In this document: positions 6,780 through 8,268 of the stretch, one piece after another
How positions within the stretch are numbered: the first letter of the stretch is position 1
Layout of the letters: the number at the start of each line of letters is the position of its first letter
Source of the DNA: Anaerolineales bacterium Chloro_02
Lineage (GTDB): Bacteria; Chloroflexota; Anaerolineae; Anaerolineales; Anaerolineaceae
Assembly: GCA_001603765.1 (NCBI GenBank)
Contig: LUZV01000026.1
Coordinates: 1 to 8,268, forward strand
Length of the DNA: 8,268 bases
Reading direction: 5' to 3'
Program-made: the position numbers and the translations under genes
Notes under the pieces: generated by a model
The model's input: only the letters and a program-made list of their open reading frames with translations
Databases searched by the model: none
Told to the model about the DNA's origin: nothing

Positions 6780-7709
6780 ATGACGGAGTTTATTAGCGGC
6801 TTGCCCAATTGTGCCCTCAGGAATGCCTGGTTGACGATTGGGAATTTTGACGGAGTGCATCGGGGTCATCAGGCTTTGATACAGAGCCTAAATCAGAGGA
6901 CCGCGGCGCGATCTGGTCAGAGCGTGGTGCTCACCTTTTGGCCTCATACGAGGATCGTCCTCGGATACTCCAGTGAGCCTTTTTTGCTTACCACTCTGCA
7001 AGAAAAAAATCGGCAGCTGCAAGCCGCGGGCGCGGACGTAGTTGTTACCTTGACGTTTAACCAAAGCCTGGCAGACATGCCCGCGGAGGCTTTTCTTGAG
7101 CAAGTTGCGTCTGCCATCCAGCCGGTTGGGCTGTTAGTGGGTCCTCAATTTCGAATTGGCAAAGGACGACAGGCGGATTTTGCCTTTGTCCGGAATTTTT
7201 ATGAACTGCGGGGAATCGAATGCGAGAGTGTCCCGGCATTTGAACTTAAAGGGCAGCGTGTGTCTTCAAATCGCGTGCGGGCTTGCCTGAGTGAGGGGCG
7301 GGTTGATGAGGCAGCGGAGCTGCTTGGGAGACCGTTCAGCCTGGAGGGCGAGGTGAGGCACGGCAAACACCTGGGAAGCAAGCTGGGCTTTCCGACTGCC
7401 AACCTCACCCCTGAACCGATGCAAATGCTGCCACGCTTTGGCGTCTATGCCACCCGCGTGCAGTTAGAAGGTCAGACTCTGGTTGGAGTCACAAGTGTGG
7501 GCGTCAGACCGACGTTTGAATCAAGCTCGCTTCCAAATGTTGAAACCCTCATTTTGGACTTTGACGAGACAATTTACGATAAGATTATACGGATCGAATT
7601 TGTCAGCTTTTTGCGCCCGGAGTTTCGCTTTGATAGGGTGGAAGACCTGATCGCGCAGATCGATGAAGATAAAACCCAAACCAGGAGGATCTTTGAGAAT
7701 GGATCTTAA
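6780..7709 (+). CDS. ribF: Bifunctional riboflavin kinase / FAD synthetase RibF
   Basis: RibF phosphorylates riboflavin to FMN and adenylates FMN to FAD. The 309-residue product has both modules at normal length. The N-terminal nucleotidyltransferase shows IGNFDGVHRGH (20-30, the HxGH-type motif), LVGPQFRIGKGRQADF (119-134) and SSNRVRACLSEGRVDEAAELLGRPF (162-186). The C-terminal flavokinase shows GEVRHGKHLGSKLGFPTANL (190-209, with PTAN at 205-208) and VGVRPTF (240-246). Its last block is LRPEFRF (278-284). Two small departures are GPQF where GxDF is usual and SSN where SST is usual; neither looks inactivating by itself. The ATG has only a poor ribosome site (AGAAAAG, 6773-6779). It is the usual neighbour of truB, but here a terminator hairpin separates them, and its end overlaps the ThyX-like gene by 11 bases. 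Confidence 0.95.
   Translation: MTEFISGLPNCALRNAWLTIGNFDGVHRGHQALIQSLNQRTAARSGQSVVLTFWPHTRIVLGYSSEPFLLTTLQEKNRQLQAAGADVVVTLTFNQSLADMPAEAFLEQVASAIQPVGLLVGPQFRIGKGRQADFAFVRNFYELRGIECESVPAFELKGQRVSSNRVRACLSEGRVDEAAELLGRPFSLEGEVRHGKHLGSKLGFPTANLTPEPMQMLPRFGVYATRVQLEGQTLVGVTSVGVRPTFESSSLPNVETLILDFDETIYDKIIRIEFVSFLRPEFRFDRVEDLIAQIDEDKTQTRRIFENGS
7683..7688 (+). promoter_or_regulatory. Ribosome binding site of the ThyX-like gene
   Basis: A perfect AGGAGG lies inside the end of ribF, 10 bases before the ATG at 7699. It fixes the start and points to co-translation with ribF. Confidence 0.85.
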
Positions 7710-8268
7710 TCGCCGTGTTTACCGCCTAAGTCCCAGTCAGTTTAGCGCTGAAACGATAGCCGTCACCTTCGCCAAGACTTCCCGCTCACCGGAACCTTTT
7801 GATGTAATCGCCGCGGAGCTGAATGACGAGAAGAGCGCTCAGTTTAGTGAGAAGTGGATCGTTGGATATGGTCATTCGAGCGTCGCTGAGCACGCTGTGC
7901 TGCATCTGGCGCTCGAGAACGTTTCGCGCCTGGCAATCGAGACTATCGAAGCCAATCGGCTGGCATCTTACACCGAGAAGTCAACCCGTTATCAGGAATG
8001 GGATCCAAAAGCCTACGTCACCCCGCCAGAAATCCTGGGTAGCCCATATGAAGCTGAATACCGGGCGGTGATGGACCACCTGTTTTGCGTTTACGCCGAA
8101 GCCCTGGCAGCGCTGCGCCCTTGGGGAGAGGCAAATACGCCTCGCCGTGAAAATGAAAGCGAAAAAGCCTGGGCAAACCGCGCCCGTGTGAAGGCTGTGG
8201 ACGTTGCAAGGTTCATCCTGCCTGCCGCGGCAATGGCGAATGTGGGTCTGACGATTAACGCGCGCGCG
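7699..8268 (+). CDS. thyX: ThyX-family (FAD-dependent thymidylate synthase-like) protein, 3' end outside the window
   Basis: The reading frame is open from ATG 7699 to the last base (190 codons) and continues beyond the window. ThyX makes dTMP from dUMP with methylene-tetrahydrofolate and FAD. Family landmarks are GHSSVAEHAVLHLALENVSRL (58-78; His65 matches the conserved His of the SxxEH block), ASYTEKSTRY (89-98) and ARFILPAAAMANVGLTINAR (170-189), which matches the AR-x-LP...NAR helix. The signature RHRx7S reads ANRx7S (Ala85, Asn86, Arg87, Ser95), so two of the three RHR residues that contact FAD and dUMP are missing. It may be a divergent paralogue without classical activity, or the N-terminal half of a longer duplicated protein. 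I recall long ThyX-like proteins of this sort in Chloroflexota, but cannot check. It overlaps ribF by 11 bases. The missing 3' part would hold the other active-site Arg. Confidence 0.8.
   Translation, partial: MDLNRRVYRLSPSQFSAETIAVTFAKTSRSPEPFDVIAAELNDEKSAQFSEKWIVGYGHSSVAEHAVLHLALENVSRLAIETIEANRLASYTEKSTRYQEWDPKAYVTPPEILGSPYEAEYRAVMDHLFCVYAEALAALRPWGEANTPRRENESEKAWANRARVKAVDVARFILPAAAMANVGLTINARA

Noticed and set aside
7823..8071. Open frame on the + strand within the ThyX-like gene
   Set aside because: It is out of frame with the ThyX-like reading frame, which is open from 7699 to the window end and carries family motifs.

Overview
This window is the nusA–infB translation and transcription cluster of a bacterium. 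It holds eight genes on the + strand, packed head to tail: nusA, rnpM (ylxR), infB, rbfA, nrnA (DHH family), truB, ribF, and the 5' part of a ThyX-family gene that runs off the right edge. No genes are on the - strand, and there is no mobile element, CRISPR array, tRNA or rRNA. Base composition is even, at roughly half G+C, with no sign of recent transfer. The gene order, the short IF2 (594 aa), the NusA that starts MKSEFALAFN and has a long Glu/Val tail, and the divergent ThyX-like protein next to ribF suggest a Chloroflexota member, perhaps Anaerolineae. That placement is from memory of the families and is only moderately secure.

Layout. Positions 1-170 hold no recognisable gene. They contain an extended -10 type promoter candidate (56-83) and then a strong intrinsic-terminator-like hairpin (117-146) only 24 bases before the nusA start, which looks like a leader attenuator. 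From nusA (171) to truB (6707) the genes are 4 to 74 bases apart or overlap (nrnA/truB by 8 bases), so this is very probably one operon. A two-tier hairpin with a U-rich tail (6722-6763) follows truB. ribF starts only 16 bases after it and overlaps the ThyX-like gene by 11 bases, with a perfect AGGAGG serving the latter.

How the genes work together. NusA controls pausing, termination and antitermination. RnpM binds RNA and modulates RNase P in Bacillus. IF2 places initiator tRNA on the 30S subunit, RbfA matures the 30S subunit, NrnA clears nanoRNA and pAp, and TruB makes pseudouridine 55 in tRNA. RibF makes FMN and FAD, and the coupled downstream gene belongs to a flavin-dependent family, so supply and possible use of FAD sit side by side.

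The genes are mostly textbook. The points most worth attention are the ThyX-like protein, whose RHR signature reads ANR; the two terminator-like hairpins placed so close to start codons that no promoter fits between; and the lineage-type C-terminal tails of NusA and RbfA. I saw no clearly new multi-gene system.
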